From: an uncultured Erysipelotrichaceae bacterium
GTDB lineage: Bacteria > Bacillota_I > Bacilli_A > RFN20 > CAG-826
Direction of reading: 5' to 3'
DNA length: 6,570 bases
NCBI GenBank assembly: GCA_902799855.1
Contig: CADCCA010000052.1
Location: 1-6,570, forward strand
Positions within the stretch are counted from its first letter, which is position 1; each line of letters begins with the position of its first letter. This document shows, one piece after another, positions 5,209-6,570 of the stretch. The notes under the pieces are model-generated. The model saw nothing but the letters and a program-made list of their open reading frames with translations, made no database searches and was not told the origin of the DNA. The position numbers were made by a program, and so were the translations under genes.

Positions 5209-6570
5209 ATGTTAGACAAAAGATATGATCATCATCAAGTAGAAGCTAATAAATATGAAAACTGGAAAAGTAAAGGTTACTTTGCTAGTGGAGACAAAAG
5301 CAAAGATCCTTTTAGTATTGTAATCCCACCGCCAAATGTCACAGGCAAACTTCACCTTGGTCACGCTTGGGACACAACCATTCAAGACATCATCGTCCGT
5401 TATCAAAAGATGAAAGGCAAAGATGTTTTATGGCTTCCAGGCATGGATCACGCTGGTATTGCTACCCAAGCCAAAGTCATGGAAAAGCTCAGAAAAATGG
5501 GAAAAGACGTGACAAAAATCACAAGAGAAGAGTTTTTAGACTGGGCGTGGAGCTGGAAAAACGAATACGCAGATACTATCCATCAACAATGGGCGAAAAT
5601 GGGTTTAGCCCTCGATTATAACAAAGAAAGATTCACCCTTGATGAAGGCTTAAACTACGCTGTTAGAACAGTCTTTGTCACCTTATATAACAAAGGATTA
5701 ATTTATCAAGGCGAAAGAATTATCAACTGGGATCCAGTCCAGATGACTGCGCTTTCTAACGTTGAAGTCATCCATAAAGACGACCCTGGATTTATGTATT
5801 ATTTTAGATATCCAATCGTTGGAAGTGATGACTATTTAACTGTCGCCACAACTCGTCCAGAAACGATGTTCGGCGATGTCTGTGTCTGCGTTAATCCTAA
5901 GGATAAAAGATACACAAAATATCATGGAATGAAGGTTATTAATCCTGCTAACCATGAAGAGTTACCAATTATTTGCGATGAATACGTTGATATCGAATTT
6001 GGTACTGGTGCGATGAAATGTACACCTGCGCATGACCCAAATGACTTTATCATCGGTGAAAAATACGGCTTAGAAAGACCAATTATTTTTAATAAAGATG
6101 CCACTATGAACGAAAAATGTGGTCCATATCAAGGTATGGATAGATTTGTTTGTCGTGAAGCCTTAATTAATAAGATTAAAGAAGAAGGCAACTTCGTTAA
6201 ACAAGAGAGCATCATTCACTCAGTTGGCCATAGTGAAAGAAGTGATGCTGTTGTGGAGCCAATGGTTTCCAAACAATGGTTTATCAAAATGCGTCCTTTA
6301 GCAGACCAAGCTTTAGCTAATCAAAAGAACAAAGATAAGAAAGTTTCTTTCGTACCAGATCGTTTCGAAAAGATTTTCATTCAATGGATGGAAAACGCTG
6401 AAGACTGGTGCATTTCTCGTCAATTATGGTGGGGTCATCGCATTCCTGCTTATTATAATAAGCATACTGGTGAAGTCAAAGTTTTAATGGATCCTCCAGA
6501 AGACAAAGAAAACTGGACCCAAGAAAGCGATGTTCTTGATACTTGGTTTAGTAGTGCTCTTTGGCCATTC
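5209..6570 (+). CDS. valS: Valyl-tRNA synthetase, N-terminal part (3' end outside the window)
   Basis: ValRS attaches valine to tRNA-Val in the cytoplasm and edits mischarged threonine. The frame from the ATG at 5209 is open to the window's last base, giving 454 codons, about half of the usual 880 or so residues. The class I catalytic domain starts with [13 protein letters not shown], in which the HIGH-type motif HLGH is at 49-52, followed by [11 protein letters not shown] (77-87). The CP1 editing domain is recognisable by [10 protein letters not shown] (214-223) and [16 protein letters not shown] (265-280), where Asp279 is the conserved editing aspartate. The catalytic domain resumes with [19 protein letters not shown] (398-416) and [15 protein letters not shown] (440-454). 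The KMSKS loop, the anticodon-binding domain and the C-terminal coiled coil lie beyond the edge. A valine-specific T-box directly upstream independently supports the substrate. No frameshift is seen. Confidence 0.98.
   Translation, partial: MLDKRYDHHQVEANKYENWKSKGYFASGDKSKDPFSIVIPPPNVTGKLHLGHAWDTTIQDIIVRYQKMKGKDVLWLPGMDHAGIATQAKVMEKLRKMGKDVTKITREEFLDWAWSWKNEYADTIHQQWAKMGLALDYNKERFTLDEGLNYAVRTVFVTLYNKGLIYQGERIINWDPVQMTALSNVEVIHKDDPGFMYYFRYPIVGSDDYLTVATTRPETMFGDVCVCVNPKDKRYTKYHGMKVINPANHEELPIICDEYVDIEFGTGAMKCTPAHDPNDFIIGEKYGLERPIIFNKDATMNEKCGPYQGMDRFVCREALINKIKEEGNFVKQESIIHSVGHSERSDAVVEPMVSKQWFIKMRPLADQALANQKNKDKKVSFVPDRFEKIFIQWMENAEDWCISRQLWWGHRIPAYYNKHTGEVKVLMDPPEDKENWTQESDVLDTWFSSALWPF

Noticed and set aside
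5367..5621. Open frame of 84 codons overlapping valS in another + strand frame
   Set aside because: It lies inside the clearly conserved valS reading frame, has no family resemblance (Arg/His-rich composition), and no ribosome binding site was seen.
1..6570. CRISPR arrays, insertion sequences, tRNA genes, attachment sites or a novel defence system
   Set aside because: No spaced repeats, terminal inverted repeats, transposase-like frames or tRNA cloverleaf were seen. All space except two short regulatory intergenic regions is filled by housekeeping genes.

Overview
The window carries ordinary housekeeping genes, all on the + strand, from a low-GC Firmicutes-type bacterium (class Bacilli in the broad sense, possibly an Erysipelotrichia, RF39 or Acholeplasma-like lineage). 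Four things point that way: the gene order, the AT-rich codon use, AGGAGG-type ribosome binding sites, and a T-box leader in front of a tRNA synthetase gene. Every tryptophan I translated is encoded by TGG and no TGA falls inside a reading frame, so nothing suggests the Mycoplasma code. The placement below class level is inference.

Layout. Bases 1-659 are the 3' part of a gene of unknown function, open to the left edge, possibly a YsoA/DUF3196-like helical protein. Bases 660-767 are an intergenic region with a plausible extended -10 promoter, a direct repeat and an inverted repeat. Bases 768-2045 encode trigger factor (tig) and 2074-4401 encode the ATP-dependent protease Lon. Bases 4401-4979 encode the ribosome-assembly GTPase YsxC/EngB, sharing one base with lon in a TAATG junction. 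Bases 4980-5208 hold a valine T-box riboswitch with its own promoter, specifier GUC, antiterminator and terminator. From 5209 to the right edge is the first 454 codons of valS (valyl-tRNA synthetase).

How they work together. tig, lon and ysxC look like one transcription unit for protein folding at the ribosome exit, removal of misfolded proteins and large-subunit assembly. valS looks separately controlled: its promoter lies in the last codons of ysxC, and its leader should let RNA polymerase through only when uncharged tRNA-Val accumulates. The T-box terminator would also stop transcripts reading through from ysxC.

The order resembles the Bacillus subtilis ysoA-tig-clpX-lonB-lonA-ysxC-(hem genes)-valS region with clpX, lonB and the heme genes absent. 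I found no sign of an undescribed defence, mobile or secretion system. The features most worth a second look are a terminator-like hairpin inside the start of ysxC, the repeats around the tig promoter, and the poorly characterised first gene.
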